DNA of 64,000 nt from RYN-230 sp963717125 (GTDB lineage: Bacteria > Actinomycetota > Actinomycetes > Streptosporangiales > Streptosporangiaceae), in assembly GCA_963717125.1 (NCBI GenBank), contig CAVQVG010000007.1:62001-126000 (forward strand). The letters run 5' to 3'. Made by a program: the position numbers and the translations under genes. Below are positions 63,586-64,000 of the stretch, piece by piece. The notes below the pieces were generated by a model that saw only the letters and a list, made by a program, of their open reading frames with translations, did no database searches and was not told the origin of the DNA. Position 1 is the first letter of the stretch. Each line of letters begins with the position of its first letter.

Positions 63586-64000
63586 ATGCCTGTCCTCGTC
63601 GGCACGTCCGGCTGGCAGTACCGCGACTGGCGCGGGCTGCTCTACCCCGACGGGGTGCCGCAGCGCCGCTGGCTCGAGCACTACGCCAGCCAGTACGCGA
63701 CCGTGGAGAACAACAACAGTTTCTACCGGCTGCCCAGCCGGGACACGTTCGCGGCCTGGCGGGACCGGACCCCGGACGGCTTCGTGATGGCGGTCAAGGC
63801 GAGCCGCTACCTCACCCACATCCGGCGGCTGCGCGACCCGGCCGAGCCGGTGGCCCGGCTGCTCGGCGCGGCGGCCGGGCTGGGCCCGCGGCTCGGCCCG
63901 GTGCTGGTGCAGTTGCCACCGAACCTGCCCGCCGATCCCCCACTGCTGGCCGCCTGCCTGGACCAGTTCCGGGCGGCAGCCCCGGCGGCCGGCACCGGCC
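63586..64000 (+). CDS. DUF72 domain protein, N-terminal part
   Basis: The window ends after 138 codons. MPVLVGTSGWQYRDWRGLLY, LEHYASQYATVENNNSFYRL, then GFVMAVKASRYLTHIRRLRD and GPVLVQLPPNLPAD are the conserved early blocks of DUF72 (YecE-like) TIM-barrel proteins. The biochemical function is unknown. TAGGAC at 63574-63579 lies 6 bases before the ATG, consistent with a leaderless transcript. Confidence 0.9.
   Translation, partial: MPVLVGTSGWQYRDWRGLLYPDGVPQRRWLEHYASQYATVENNNSFYRLPSRDTFAAWRDRTPDGFVMAVKASRYLTHIRRLRDPAEPVARLLGAAAGLGPRLGPVLVQLPPNLPADPPLLAACLDQFRAAAPAAGTG

Noticed and set aside
1..64000. tRNA, rRNA or insertion sequence
   Set aside because: Scanning by eye found no tRNA-like CCA or T-loop signature with a matching acceptor stem, no rRNA stretches and no transposase motifs; a covariance-model search would be needed to be certain.

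Overview
The window is very GC-rich throughout, with almost every third codon position G or C. It uses GTG and TTG starts, carries an F420-dependent NADPH oxidoreductase, a protocatechuate branch of the beta-ketoadipate pathway, mycosin-type proteases, two MMPL transporters and the small cysteine-rich leader peptide typical of actinobacterial sulfur operons. All of this points to a high-GC filamentous or soil actinomycete (Streptosporangiales/Streptomycetales-like). The genus cannot be resolved from the sequence. No rRNA, tRNA, transposase, integrase, prophage or CRISPR array was seen.

Layout. 1-5160: start of an MFS exporter, panB, a lipoprotein, a TetR locus (DUF1707 gene, TetR regulator, methyltransferase) behind a near-ideal promoter/operator, and a Clp-N-domain DNA-binding protein with twin operators. 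5153-6505: F420-NADP oxidoreductase and an unknown protein. 6640-13836: a sulfonate-sulfur operon with a cysteine-rich leader peptide and hairpin, ABC permease/ATPase/binding protein, two flavin monooxygenases and an FAD-binding protein. 14000-21236: a small DUF1003 remnant, then a fatty acid/polyhydroxyalkanoate cluster (acyl-CoA ligase, PhaC, depolymerase-like hydrolase, acyl-CoA dehydrogenase) ending at a PucR regulator. 21398-25815: HdeD-like membrane protein, PEP mutase/ICL-family enzyme, two YbjQ-like proteins, a 57-aa protein and map. 25802-30097: a duplicated two-gene cassette, each with a membrane protein and a mycosin, in which one protease is intact and the other has lost its catalytic residues. 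30118-35209: two MMPL transporters. 35292-37923: sensor-domain protein, coiled-coil membrane protein, ArsR regulator, histidine phosphatase, cutA. 37997-45116: branched-chain-amino-acid-type ABC transporter with a fused LivM-LivG, an FAH-family hydrolase and a divergent GntR/FCD regulator. 45421-53579: secreted lipoprotein, esterase, fused 2-oxoacid dehydrogenase E1, AAA ATPase, VapBC toxin-antitoxin, PadR pair. 53677-59398: pca operon (pcaB-C-IJ-H-G-D). 59488-64000: truncated ECF sigma gene with its membrane partner, gabT, SGNH lipase, start of a DUF72 gene.

Two things run across the whole window. First, seven single-base reading-frame breaks in six otherwise recognisable genes, most fixed by adding one base in a G/C run, suggest consensus errors in the assembly or clustered decay. 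Second, several families of GC-rich hairpin repeats recur both between genes and inside coding sequence near protein termini, where they are translated as Arg/Gly/Ser/Pro-rich peptides.

Many single genes appear to be transcribed leaderless: a TANNNT-like -10 hexamer sits 6-8 bases from the start codon and there is no Shine-Dalgarno. Genes inside operons are instead joined by 4-base ATGA/GTGA or longer overlaps.
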